From Cyanobacteria bacterium SW_9_44_58 (GTDB lineage: Bacteria; Cyanobacteriota; Cyanobacteriia; Cyanobacteriales; Rubidibacteraceae), in contig PXPI01000099.1 in assembly GCA_003021905.1 (NCBI GenBank), positions 1 through 64,000 of the forward strand: DNA of 64,000 bases, read 5' to 3'. The translations under genes and the position numbers were made by a program. This document shows, one piece after another, positions 8,542 to 16,916 of this stretch. The notes under the pieces were generated by a model. That model made no database searches and was not told where the DNA came from. It saw only the letters and a list, made by a program, of their open reading frames with translations. The first letter of the stretch is position 1; each line of letters begins with the position of its first letter.

Positions 8542-10159
8542 CGCTGTCTTTTTCTTCTTCTAGTTGATGTTGGGCTAATAATTTCGCTACTTTTTCTTTA
8601 ATCTGTTGATGCTGACTCACGCCTTCGTAGGTATAACGGTCGTAGCCATTGTCAACAATTTGGGTTTTAATATTATTGATTCGTTCTTCAACATCAGGGT
8701 GAGTGGATAGCCAAGCCGGAGGACTGGATTGATCGTTGTTTTTCCTTTCTTCTGCCAGCGTTTTCATGAGATGATACATGCCATCGGCCGCATACTCACT
8801 GCTTGCTAAAATTTGGGTTCCCAACTCATCGGCTTGTCGTTCCATGTCGCGACTATAATCCAAAACAATTAAACTAGCCGCAGTACCGCCCAAGGGAACA
8901 AACTGACCAACATTGGCTAAAAAATTGCCTTCAGTTACTAATTGAAAGCCGTGGGATAGAACGGCATGGGAGATTTCGTGGGCAACCAATCCGGCTAACT
9001 CAGCTTCTGAATTTGTTTTTAAAATAGCACCGGCATTAATAAAAACTTTCCCCCCAGGAAGGGCAAAGGCATTTAAATTCTCATCCATGACAATATAAAA
9101 TTCATAGTCAAAGCTATCTCTGCCTGTATATTGCGTCAAAGTTTTCCCCATCTCTGCCACGTATTGATTCGCTTCCTCATCTTTTAATAAGGGAAGTTTT
9201 TCTTCTAAATTGTTAGAAATTCTTTCTCCGACTTTTGATTCACCTTGCAAGAGCAGAGAAGCAGATTCAATCGCTGAAAACGGACCCGCTAAACTTCCGG
9301 TGACAGCGTAGCTTAAGGCGCCTGTAATGACACTGGCAAAGGTATTTTTTCGCAGCTTAGCTCGAAGTTTGCTTTGGTAGCTTTCTAAATGCTTATCAGC
9401 AAGGGCTTGATAGTGATCCGCTTTCGAATGTTCAGGATTGAGCAAGGCAAATCGACGGGCGGTTAAAGAAGCATCCAACCATTGTTCCCTTTCTTCATAG
9501 AGAGGCAACAGGGTTTCGATTAACGCCGCTTGTTCCGGATAGCGGGAAACGGCAGTTTCAAGATGGGTAATGGCTTGTTCCGTTTGGCCGAAATAGATTA
9601 AAGCTTCAGCATAGCGAATATGCCCGGGAATGAAGTCGGGATGTTTCTTGACTAAAAGTTTAAGAGGAGAGAGGGTTTTACTTTGAAGTTTGGAATCAAA
9701 TTCTCCTTGCCCATATTCCCAATAGACTTTTCCCCCTGGGGGAAGCGTTGCTGTTTCTGTGTAAGGCTTTCTGGATGTTTGTTGCTTATCGGGTTGGAAA
9801 AAACCTTTTGCTTGTTGGTAAAGCTGTCTGGCTTGTTGTTTTTTTCCGGCTTGGTAGAGTTTATCGGCTTTAATGAGGGTTGTCAGAGCGTTGCACTCTT
9901 GTTGACTAAGCGCCGGAAGCAGTTTGTTAATGCGTTGTTGAAGTGTTTCTGGCGCCTTTTTGTCTTTGGCAACCGATTGCTCAGGCAGTTCTGGGTTTTC
10001 AGAGGCATCTTCGTCTTGGCGGCTGGTTTGCCCATTGTTACTCTCAACCTGAGAAGAACAATTCACAGGAGAATTCTTTTTTAAAGACTCGCTCCAAGCA
10101 GCGCTGGGAACTAGGATTAAACTCAGCGCAATAAGCAGAGCATTCCAAGAACATTTCAT
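8522..10159 (-). CDS. M48 family metalloprotease with TPR region
   Basis: Exported or membrane-anchored zinc metallopeptidase of the BepA/YfgC-like M48 type, probably in periplasmic or envelope quality control. The zinc site HEISH lies in LVAHEISHAVLSHGFQL, and the third ligand is in SRDMERQADELG. The order is a signal-like hydrophobic N-terminus ending near PSAAWSES, a charged linker, TPR-like helices (about residues 160-250) and then the peptidase. ATG at 10159 is preferred over TTG at 10183 because it starts directly at the signal sequence. The acidic C-terminus overlaps the start of the ABC permease gene by 20 bases. Confidence 0.9.
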   Translation of the reverse strand: MKCSWNALLIALSLILVPSAAWSESLKKNSPVNCSSQVESNNGQTSRQDEDASENPELPEQSVAKDKKAPETLQQRINKLLPALSQQECNALTTLIKADKLYQAGKKQQARQLYQQAKGFFQPDKQQTSRKPYTETATLPPGGKVYWEYGQGEFDSKLQSKTLSPLKLLVKKHPDFIPGHIRYAEALIYFGQTEQAITHLETAVSRYPEQAALIETLLPLYEEREQWLDASLTARRFALLNPEHSKADHYQALADKHLESYQSKLRAKLRKNTFASVITGALSYAVTGSLAGPFSAIESASLLLQGESKVGERISNNLEEKLPLLKDEEANQYVAEMGKTLTQYTGRDSFDYEFYIVMDENLNAFALPGGKVFINAGAILKTNSEAELAGLVAHEISHAVLSHGFQLVTEGNFLANVGQFVPLGGTAASLIVLDYSRDMERQADELGTQILASSEYAADGMYHLMKTLAEERKNNDQSSPPAWLSTHPDVEERINNIKTQIVDNGYDRYTYEGVSQHQQIKEKVAKLLAQHQLEEEKDSDEDETD

Positions 10160-10233
10160 AATTAGGGGGGAAACACTCAACAATGATCTGTTTCGATTTT
10201 AAATTAGAAAAATCGTGAAAATTTGCCCAATCA

Positions 10234-10262
10234 AACAAAAGAAAGACCAGCCCTTGGGCTGG
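10234..10262 (-). terminator. Intrinsic terminator candidate downstream of aroE
   Basis: CCAGCCC (10247-10253) and GGGCTGG (10256-10262) form a tight GC-rich hairpin. Read on the minus strand it is followed by TCTTTCTTTTGTTTG. It lies about 200 bases past the aroE stop and just before the M48 gene start, so it would separate these two transcription units. The rest of the interval 10160-10466 shows no gene. Confidence 0.5.
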
Positions 10263-10466
10263 TTTGTCTAGCTTGCTGCGTTGGGAGGAGAAAACCTAAG
10301 TTGCACCAAAACCGCCTGACGCTGCTGTTAAACTCAGTTCAGGAGATGGGACAATTTGGTTTAACTAATCTTAGCATAACAATTTTCGTAAAGTTTTACA
10401 AATTTTTTTTACAATTTTGGAAAACTACTAGCGAAAACAACCAATTCGTGTCCTGACTAGATAGGA

Positions 10467-11321
10467 TCAACGATCGCGCACCGCTTGCCGCATCACTTCT
10501 ACGGGCACGGATTGCTGCAGCCACAGTTCTAAGGCTTTTGCCCCCTGTTGAATCAACATTTCTAGACCATCAAACGCGATCGCGCCCCCAGTATCTTGGG
10601 CGAGTTGCAAAAAGCGAGTGGGACGAGGGGTATAAATTAAATCGTAAGCAATTGCCCCCTGCGGGAAATGTTTCAACGCGGCTTCTGCCACAGGGGAATC
10701 CTCGGTTTGGGGCGACATACCAATGGGGGTGGTATTCACCAATAACTGGGTTTGGGAAACCAGTTCCGGCAGGTTGTCCCAGACATAGATGTTAATCTCG
10801 GCAGTAAGCCCGGTATGGTTCCAACTTTGCTTAAATTGTTCCAATTTTTCTGTATTACGCCCCACTACAGCAATTTGGGAACAGCCTAATTTGGCGCAAC
10901 CGGCAATGATAGCTCTGGCAGCGCCTCCATTTCCCAGAATAACCGGGGTAATTGCTGACCAATCGCGATTGAGGGCAGCCAAAGGGGCAATAAACCCATC
11001 CACATCGGTATTGGTGCCTTCCCAGCCCTTTTCCGTGCGCCATACGGTATTGACGGCCCCCACTTGTTGGGCTTCGGGGGCCACGCGATCCAGGTAAGGA
11101 ATAATCGTTTGCTTGTGGGGAATCGTTGCATTAAATCCCACCAGATTAATCGCGGAAAATCCGGCTAAGGCTCGTTCTAAATCGCCTTTTTTCACAGGCA
11201 GCGGCACATAGACATAATCTTTTTCTAAATAATTCAGCACCGCATTGTGCATGACCGGCGATAAGGAATGTTCCACAGGATCCCCAATGACGCCTAATAA
11301 TTTTGTTTTCCCGGTAATCAT
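10467..11321 (-). CDS. aroE: Shikimate dehydrogenase (NADP+)
   Basis: Reduces 3-dehydroshikimate to shikimate in the aromatic amino acid pathway. The substrate site shows GDPVEHSLSPVMHN (Ser-x-Ser), the catalytic Lys in FNATIPHKQTI and the Asp of GTNTDVDGF. The cofactor domain has LGNGGAARAI and VVGRNTEKLEQ, where the Arg after the second strand fits NADP specificity. At 284 aa it has the usual length. The next minus-strand gene upstream is uvrB, with a 48-base gap, so cotranscription is possible. Confidence 0.96.
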   Translation of the reverse strand: MITGKTKLLGVIGDPVEHSLSPVMHNAVLNYLEKDYVYVPLPVKKGDLERALAGFSAINLVGFNATIPHKQTIIPYLDRVAPEAQQVGAVNTVWRTEKGWEGTNTDVDGFIAPLAALNRDWSAITPVILGNGGAARAIIAGCAKLGCSQIAVVGRNTEKLEQFKQSWNHTGLTAEINIYVWDNLPELVSQTQLLVNTTPIGMSPQTEDSPVAEAALKHFPQGAIAYDLIYTPRPTRFLQLAQDTGGAIAFDGLEMLIQQGAKALELWLQQSVPVEVMRQAVRDR

Positions 11322-11369
11322 TGCGCTGAGTTACGATTGCTGCCGCTTAATGTTAGCACTTTTTTCCGA

Positions 11370-13367
11370 TTAATTCCGCAATAATTTTTCTCTCAATTTC
11401 TTCACGCGATCGCGCAGATTGGCAGCTTTTTCAAATTCTAAATTTTCTGCCGCTTCTTTCATTTCCGTTTCTAATTGTTCCACTAATGGCGGAATTTTAT
11501 CCAACGGCAAATCATCGGCTTGTTCATAAACTTGTTCTAATTGTTGTGCATTTAAACGTCGGGAAATATCGAGAAACGCAAGAATAGAATTATTTTGTTG
11601 TTTGGCAATGGGTTGCGGCGTGATGCCATGTTTTTGATTATATTCCGACTGAATTTTCCGCCGTCTTTCTGTTTCTTGGATGGCATTGTCCATGCTATCG
11701 GTTAACGTATCCGCATACAAAATGGCTTGCCCCTCTATATGACGTGCCGTTCGCCCAATGGTTTGAATTAATGAGCGTTCTGAACGCAAAAATCCTTCTT
11801 TATCGGCATCTAAAATTGCCACTAACGAAACTTCCGGTAAATCCAATCCTTCCCGCAATAAATTGACACCGACTAACACATCAAACTTGCCTTGTCTTAA
11901 ATCTTGCAAAATTTCAATGCGTTCAATGGAGTGAATTTCAGAATGCAAATAGCGAACTCGGATGTCCCGTTGTTCGCAATATTCGGTTAAATCTTCGGCC
12001 ATGCGTTTGGTTAAAGTCGTCACTAAAACGCGCTCATTTTTCGCCGCTCGTTCTTTAATTTCTCCTAAGAGATCATCAATTTGTCCTTCAGTAGGGCGCA
12101 CATAAATTTTCGGATCTAAAACGCCTGTGGGACGAATAATTTGTTCGGCAACATTTCCTTGTGATTGTTCCAATTCCCAATTCCCAGGGGTTGCAGAAAC
12201 AAAGATACATTGATTCACTTTTTGCCAAAATTCTTCTGCTTTTAAGGGACGATTGTCGGTAGCGCTGGGAAGGCGAAAGCCATGTTCCACTAAGACTTTT
12301 TTCCGAGATTGATCGCCATTATACATCCCTCTTAATTGCGGAACTGTTACGTGGGATTCATCCACCACTAATAACCAATCCTCGGGAAAATAATCCACTA
12401 AACATTCCGGGGGATCTCCGGCTTTTCGCCCAGCTAAATGACGGGAATAATTTTCCACCCCATTACAATATCCCACTTCTCTTAATAGTTCTAAATCATA
12501 TTTGGTGCGTTGTTCTAACCGTTGGGCTTCCAATAATTTTCCTTCGCTTTCCAATTCTTCTAAGCGTTGTTTTAATTCCGCTTCAATATTTTGACAAGCA
12601 ATTTCTAACTGATCATCGGGGGTAACAAAGTGACGCGCCGGATAAATATTAATGCCTTTCAAACTTTGTAAAACTTCGCCGGTTGTGGGATCAACGTAGC
12701 GTAAGGCATTCACTTCATCCCCAAAAAATTCCACGCGAACAATGCGATCTTCGTAAGCGGGAACAATTTCTAACACATCTCCTTTTAAACGGAATCTGCC
12801 TCGCTGCAACTCGGTATCATTGCGGAAATATTGAACCGAAACCAAATCTCGCAGCAATTGGCGCTGATCAAGTTCTTCCCCGACGCGCAACGGAATCGCT
12901 GCGTTTAAATATTCGCTGGGCATGCCTAAGCCATAAATGCAGCTGATGGAAGCAACCACAATGACATCGCGGCGTTCAAACAGCGATCGCGTGGCGGAAT
13001 GCCGCAGCATATCAATTTCTTCATTAATGGAAGCGGATTTTTCAATATAGGTATCGGAAACGGGAATATAGGCTTCCGGTTGATAATAGTCGTAATAACT
13101 AATAAAATACTCCACCGCATTGTTAGGAAAAAACTCCCGCAATTCGTTGCATAATTGCGCCGCCAACGTTTTATTATGGGCTAAAACTAATGTGGGTTTT
13201 CCAATTTTTTCAATGACATGGGCAATGCTATAGGTTTTCCCGGTTCCCGTTGCCCCCAGTAAAGTTTGAAAACGGTTTTGATGGCGTAAAAATTCCGTTA
13301 ACTGCGCGATCGCGGTCGGTTGATCGCCAGTGGGTTCATAAGAAGATTGTAATTGAAACTCAGACAT
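11370..13367 (-). CDS. uvrB: Excinuclease ABC subunit B
   Basis: Damage-verification helicase-like subunit of nucleotide excision repair. The Walker A motif is [17 protein letters not shown]; the beta-hairpin region [12 protein letters not shown] follows, then the DEAD-like [13 protein letters not shown], motif [17 protein letters not shown], and a C-terminal UVR domain ([19 protein letters not shown]) that contacts UvrC. At 665 aa it is full length and intact. It is transcribed away from the WbuC gene. Confidence 0.98.
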   Translation of the reverse strand: MSEFQLQSSYEPTGDQPTAIAQLTEFLRHQNRFQTLLGATGTGKTYSIAHVIEKIGKPTLVLAHNKTLAAQLCNELREFFPNNAVEYFISYYDYYQPEAYIPVSDTYIEKSASINEEIDMLRHSATRSLFERRDVIVVASISCIYGLGMPSEYLNAAIPLRVGEELDQRQLLRDLVSVQYFRNDTELQRGRFRLKGDVLEIVPAYEDRIVRVEFFGDEVNALRYVDPTTGEVLQSLKGINIYPARHFVTPDDQLEIACQNIEAELKQRLEELESEGKLLEAQRLEQRTKYDLELLREVGYCNGVENYSRHLAGRKAGDPPECLVDYFPEDWLLVVDESHVTVPQLRGMYNGDQSRKKVLVEHGFRLPSATDNRPLKAEEFWQKVNQCIFVSATPGNWELEQSQGNVAEQIIRPTGVLDPKIYVRPTEGQIDDLLGEIKERAAKNERVLVTTLTKRMAEDLTEYCEQRDIRVRYLHSEIHSIERIEILQDLRQGKFDVLVGVNLLREGLDLPEVSLVAILDADKEGFLRSERSLIQTIGRTARHIEGQAILYADTLTDSMDNAIQETERRRKIQSEYNQKHGITPQPIAKQQNNSILAFLDISRRLNAQQLEQVYEQADDLPLDKIPPLVEQLETEMKEAAENLEFEKAANLRDRVKKLREKLLRN

Positions 13368-13494
13368 ATTGATTCAATTTCGCGATTTGTTATTCAGAAA
13401 TTCAGCTGTAAAAACTTGCAACTTCCCCCATCAAAGCTGTTATAGGATTGATACTTAAGCATCCTTAAAAACGGAAAATTTTTAAGAATCAGCA

Positions 13495-13986
13495 ATGATG
13501 AACGATTTACCAATTAAACTCATTAACCAACAATTAATTGATACTGTAGCGAAACAAGCCCAAACCAGCGAGCGATTGCAAAAAAACTATAACTTTCATC
13601 AGTTGTCTGAGAAAGTCCAACGCTTCATCAACATTATGCAACCGGGAACTTATGTTCGTCCACACCGCCACTCTCGTCCGGAGGACATAAATGGGTTTGA
13701 GTTTTTTCTGGCCCTTCAAGGTAAAATTGGCGTATTGCTCTTTAACGACCGAGGCGATCTCATCCATCAAGAGCAGTTAAGCCCTCAGCAAAACAATTAT
13801 GGTATCGAAATTGCCGAAGGGACGTTTCACACGCTGGTTGCCTTAGCCCCCAACACGGTGATATTTGAATTGAAAGAGGGGCCCTACCTTGATCGCAATG
13901 ACAAAGCGTTTCTCTCCGATTTCCCGGAAGAGGGAACTGTTGCTGCCGAAGAACAGGTAAAAGCCTGGGAAGCCCAATTTGCCTAA
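13495..13986 (+). CDS. WbuC family cupin-fold metalloprotein
   Basis: Small cupin of the WbuC family, often found with polysaccharide gene clusters but of unproven activity. The cupin motif 1 metal ligands are in MQPGTYVRPHRHSRPEDING (two His and a Glu), and the second motif is in GIEIAEGTFHTLVALAPNT (a His). At 163 aa it is complete. It stands alone; the next feature downstream is an IS200/IS605-type element whose end begins 12 bases after the stop codon. A second ATG is next to the first, so the start may be 13498. Confidence 0.85.
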   Translation: MMNDLPIKLINQQLIDTVAKQAQTSERLQKNYNFHQLSEKVQRFINIMQPGTYVRPHRHSRPEDINGFEFFLALQGKIGVLLFNDRGDLIHQEQLSPQQNNYGIEIAEGTFHTLVALAPNTVIFELKEGPYLDRNDKAFLSDFPEEGTVAAEEQVKAWEAQFA

Positions 13987-13997
13987 CACCTTTTTGA

Positions 13998-14150
13998 TTG
14001 ACACTCCCCTACCTAAAGGCGAGGGGATTCTTCATTCAACGACGTGACTTGCTCAGACAGGACTTGTCCTACCTGAGTAGTGATCTCATCTCCTGAAGCG
14101 TTTTCAGGGTCTAGCCCTGCCGTTCCCACGTGCCCCGTGGTACGAAGTCC
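13998..14150 (-). ncRNA. Predicted omega RNA (TnpB guide-RNA scaffold) at the element right end
   Basis: In characterised IS200/IS605 elements the tnpB 3' end and the right end are transcribed as an omega RNA whose guide lies just outside the element. Here the 3' coding end plus the terminal hairpin (complement of about 14006-14028) are conserved almost base for base in a second fragment at 15423-15525, which is expected for a structured RNA scaffold. The guide would be the flanking sequence past 13998. The exact 5' end is unknown, and the call rests on family knowledge. Confidence 0.35.
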
Positions 14151-14438
14151 TTCTCTCAGAATGTTGATGGCTGCGTTATGATCACGGTCTAAGATAGTTT
14201 CACAAGCACAAGCATGAGTTCTCGTGGACAGTGCTTTTTTAACAATTCGTCCACAATTAGAGCATTCTTCGCTCGTATATTGAGGCGGTACGGCTACTGT
14301 TGCTTTACCAAACTTATAGGCAAAGTATTCCAACCATATTCGGAATTGATACCAACCTACATCTGAGATTGATTTAGCAAGATTATGATTTTTCACTAAG
14401 TTTTTGACCTGTAAGTCTTCATAGGCGATGAAGTCGTT

Positions 14439-14490
14439 AGACAACACAACGCAACGCGCTATTCTCTTAGCGTGTTGCGTTGTGTTGTCT
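14439..14490. repeat. 52-nt near-perfect palindrome inside tnpB
   Basis: AGACAACACAACGCAAC begins the left arm and its reverse complement ends the right arm. The stem is 23 bp with one mismatch and a 6-nt loop. One arm matches what the native tnpB frame should encode (ARCVVLSND on the minus strand); the other is an inverted copy of it. The arrangement fits a replication template switch rather than insertion of foreign DNA. Confidence 0.9.
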
Positions 14491-15212
14491 ACTTATTCTC
14501 AGGTGTTTCTTAGCTAATCGTTGTCTTGCTTTCTTGCGATTAGATGAGCCTTTTTGTTTGCGAGATAGACGGCGATGGCTCCGTTTTAATTCCTCTTCTC
14601 CTTGACGGAAAAAACGAGGATTCGGTTCTTTATGTCCGTTACTATCAGTATAGAAATCAGTTAAGCCAACATCTAAACCAATAATTTGCTTGGTTGGCTC
14701 TACTTTTTCAGAGGCATCAACATTAATGCAAAACTGACAATAGTAGCCGTCAGCACGTCTAACCAAGCGAACCCGTTTGATTTGGTCTGGGGAATAAAAG
14801 TAGATATCTCGACTACCAATTAACTTAACTCTCCCAATATGGTTTTTATCGGTGAAAGTAATATGTTTTTTGGTATTAGGATCAAGTTTCCACCCCGTTA
14901 CCTTGTATTCAACGGAGCGATTATTCTTTTGAAACTGAGGATATCCTTTCTTCCCTTTAATTCCCGCTTTACAATTCTGATAAAAGCGATGAATAGCAGA
15001 CCAAGCACGTTCGGAGGAAGCTTGTCTTGCTTGCGCGTTGAGTTTTTTGGCAAAGCCAAACTCATCCCCTAACTGCTTACACAGTTTACTCAAGTCGTAC
15101 TTGTTTACGCCTTGATGATCCATCCAATAACGAACGCATTTATTCCGCACAAACTGAACAGTACGAATTGCTTCATCAATGGCAGAGTATTGAGTTTTAC
15201 TTGCTTTAACCT

Positions 15213-15248
15213 TATATATACTCAATTACAATATATACTCAATTACAA
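15213..15248. repeat. Tandem duplication at the tnpB start
   Basis: TATATACTCAATTACAA occurs twice back to back, overlapping the 5' end of tnpB. Removing one copy restores an open frame from the ATG at 15252 through IEYKVKAS. The duplication is thus a second, independent lesion in the transposon gene. Confidence 0.8.
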
Positions 15249-15422
15249 ACATACGCTACCTTATTGGCATAGCTTGATTATAACACAAAAGTTTGTTCGT
15301 TGTCGGGCTATTGAAGCCCTTAACTCATCCTCACCTCCGCTCCGGGCCTTATATCTTCTTCCTGAAGGAGAGAGGCGCGTGCGGCGACTTTCGGTAAGGT
15401 ATTAATTTTTCTAATTCATCTG

Positions 15423-15525
15423 TTGACACTCCCCTTCCTAGAAGAAAGGGGATTCTTGGTTCTGCGACGTGACTTGCTCAGACTGGACTTGTCCAACCTG
15501 AGTAGCGGTCTCGTCTTGGCACAAG
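15423..15525 (-). mobile_element. Right-end fragment of a second IS605-type element
   Basis: Read on the minus strand this encodes ATQVGQVQSEQVTSQNQES and ends with GAATCCCCTT, a loop and AAGGGGAGTGTCAA. It parallels the right end of the element at 13998, whose frame reads TTQVGQVLSEQVTSLNEES. Nothing of the rest of tnpB is recognisable upstream of about 15525. The left end of the neighbouring element lies only 30 bases away. The remaining sequence to 15669 shows no gene. Confidence 0.75.
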
Positions 15526-15669
15526 GCATAATTTTGTGCGAAATGGTTTCCAGTTCCTATAATGGAAGTAAATCCCAAAAAAAATATCAAGTTTAAAATC
15601 GGTAACGGAACGTGTTGATTGTGTTGAAAAAACACTTAAGTTACTAAAACTGCTATTAAGGAAATTACC

Positions 15670-16119
15670 ATGACCGAACAAGAAGCCCAAGAATTTGCTA
15701 CGCTAGAAGCGGAACAAGAGGAAACCGCCGCCGAAACTGCCTCGCAAACAACACAAAAAGAAAAACAAGAAACTAAGGCGGCTACTGGCAATCAACAAGC
15801 CCTTGCCCTCAAAACCGTCGGCAATCGTCCGGTAAGCGGCGGAAAACTTCAAATTTTTGGAACATTCCGCACCATGGGGGGAGATCGCCCCATTCTCGCT
15901 AGCCACTTGGATGTTGTGGAAACCTTCCGCACCATGGGAGGAGAACGTCCGATTTTTGCCGCCGAACTCCCCACAGTTGGCAATTTCTATTCTTCAGGAA
16001 GTCGCCCCATTGGCGCCAGTAAACTCAAAATTAGCGAAAACTATTCCAACTTTGGAAATCGTCCCATTGCCTCCAATCAAATTGATGATCCCACTATGTT
16101 GATGGGCTATATTGACTAA
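15670..16119 (+). CDS. Protein with five 20-residue RPI repeats, function unknown
   Basis: 149-aa protein that I do not recognise by function. Residues 1-48 are rich in Glu, Ala, Thr and Gln and look disordered. From residue 51 a 20-residue period repeats five times, each unit starting with an Arg-Pro-(Ile/Val) core: GNRPV (51), GDRPI (71), GERPI (91), SRPI (111) and NRPI (130), with (G/E)TFRTMG closing the second and third units. There is no signal peptide or membrane segment. AAGGAAA precedes the ATG, and a good terminator follows at 16158, so it is a single-gene unit. A repeat solenoid or binding scaffold is possible, but that is inference. Confidence 0.8.
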   Translation: MTEQEAQEFATLEAEQEETAAETASQTTQKEKQETKAATGNQQALALKTVGNRPVSGGKLQIFGTFRTMGGDRPILASHLDVVETFRTMGGERPIFAAELPTVGNFYSSGSRPIGASKLKISENYSNFGNRPIASNQIDDPTMLMGYID

Positions 16120-16157
16120 GTTTTTGAGCAAAAATTCTCGCTTAAAATGAGTTCATT

Positions 16158-16189
16158 CTCCCTTGTCTTTGTGGCAGGGGAGTTTTTTT
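16158..16189 (+). terminator. Intrinsic terminator of the RPI-repeat gene
   Basis: CTCCCTTG (16158-16165) pairs with CAGGGGAG (16175-16182) with one G-U pair, followed by seven T residues (16183-16189). It lies 39 bases past the stop codon at 16119. Confidence 0.8.
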
Positions 16190-16437
16190 GATCCTTATCT
16201 CTTGCGAGGGAAGCAGCGCGATCGCGCCTTTGCTATATTAACTAGAAACCCCCAAGCCAACTTAATCATTCCGAAGCAGTTGGTTGGGCGAAACGCCGGA
16301 AATTATTTCGATTTAGAAAATCGTCTGCCGGCTCAATTTTTCTATAAGAAACAATTATAAAGAACTTACAAAGAATAATTAATTTTTTATCTTGCCCAGC
16401 AATCTCTCATTGAGATAAATGAAAAAGGAGTTTGCCC

Positions 16438-16875
16438 ATGCCATCAAAAAAAGAAATCATTGAACCAAAATTAACAGTTAATTTCCAAGCTGATTCATTA
16501 TACGCCACTCATCAACCCGTCTCTAAAGCAATGGGAAAATCAACACCCGTTATTGAACGAGAACTGAGGCGCATTCTTCCTAAAATTAATCCCGAACAGC
16601 GCCAAAGTGTTGCCCAACAGTTTCTTAAGTATCTGGGAAACAAAGGGATAGAAAAAACAACCCTCCAGAAAAAACTTTCCCTGGCCACGACTGATGCGGA
16701 ACAAATGAAGCTGGAAGAAATCACTAAATTAGCAACTTATGCCTATCAGCACTATCCTGATATTTTTCAAACCGTTCTCACCCAGCCTAATATTGTCCAG
16801 TTTTTAAGCCACCCCATACTATCGGCGATTGTTGGTATTATGGCAGCGAAATGGCTTAACCGATCTCCCAGTTAA
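16438..16875 (+). CDS. Hypothetical protein with C-terminal hydrophobic helix
   Basis: 145-aa protein of unknown function. AAAGGAG (about 16424-16430) positions the start at ATG 16438 rather than the in-frame TTG at 16432. Residues 30-100 are helical and charged (ERELRRILPKINPEQRQSVA, TTDAEQMKLEEITKLATYAY). The last 25 residues contain a short hydrophobic stretch, ILSAIVGIMAAKWL, that could be a membrane anchor. It lies 41 bases upstream of the TamB-like gene and is probably cotranscribed with it, which hints at an envelope role, but nothing in the sequence proves that. Confidence 0.7.
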   Translation: MPSKKEIIEPKLTVNFQADSLYATHQPVSKAMGKSTPVIERELRRILPKINPEQRQSVAQQFLKYLGNKGIEKTTLQKKLSLATTDAEQMKLEEITKLATYAYQHYPDIFQTVLTQPNIVQFLSHPILSAIVGIMAAKWLNRSPS

Positions 16876-16916
16876 CTTCCTCGTAAATCGATTTTTAACT
16901 ATTCTGCTACTTAGCA

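Larger units (their letters stand above)
14013..15252 (-). pseudogene. tnpB: tnpB (RNA-guided nuclease-like transposon protein), two disruptions
   Basis: Two open frames together make one TnpB: 14467-15225 holds the N-terminal part with RuvC-I IIGLDVGLTDF, and 14013-14447 holds RuvC-II AYEDLQVKNLV, the zinc site CSNCGRIV...CAC and RuvC-III DRDHNAAINIL. All catalytic acids survive. Between the two halves a 52-nt palindrome replaces about 14 codons and brings a TAA and a frame change. The true start is probably ATG at 15252 (MFVIEYKVKA expected), but a tandem duplication just after it causes an early TAA, leaving TTG at 15225. The protein is therefore unlikely to be made intact. Confidence 0.85.
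13998..15393 (-). mobile_element. IS200/IS605-family element, tnpB-only (IS1341-like), decayed
   Basis: The element is read on the minus strand. Its right end is at 13998: GAATCCCCTC, a hairpin loop, then GAGGGGAGTGTCAA, which ends in the TCAA typical of IS605-type right ends. Its left end is next to TTAC (complement of 15394-15397), followed by CGAAA. Inside the left end is a GGGCT/AGCCC hairpin (15305-15319) and a TATAAT box (complement of 15277-15282) ahead of tnpB. No tnpA is present, so it would depend on transposase in trans. The left boundary is inferred from the TTACCGAAA shared with the mini-element at 34082. Confidence 0.7.

Noticed and set aside
10223-10456. 77-codon plus-strand frame upstream of aroE's 3' end
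   Set aside because: It contains the minus-strand terminator hairpin of aroE and shows no family features.
16163-16360. 65-codon open frame downstream of the RPI-repeat gene
   Set aside because: It runs through the terminator hairpin and T-run at 16158-16189 and has no ribosome binding site or domain.
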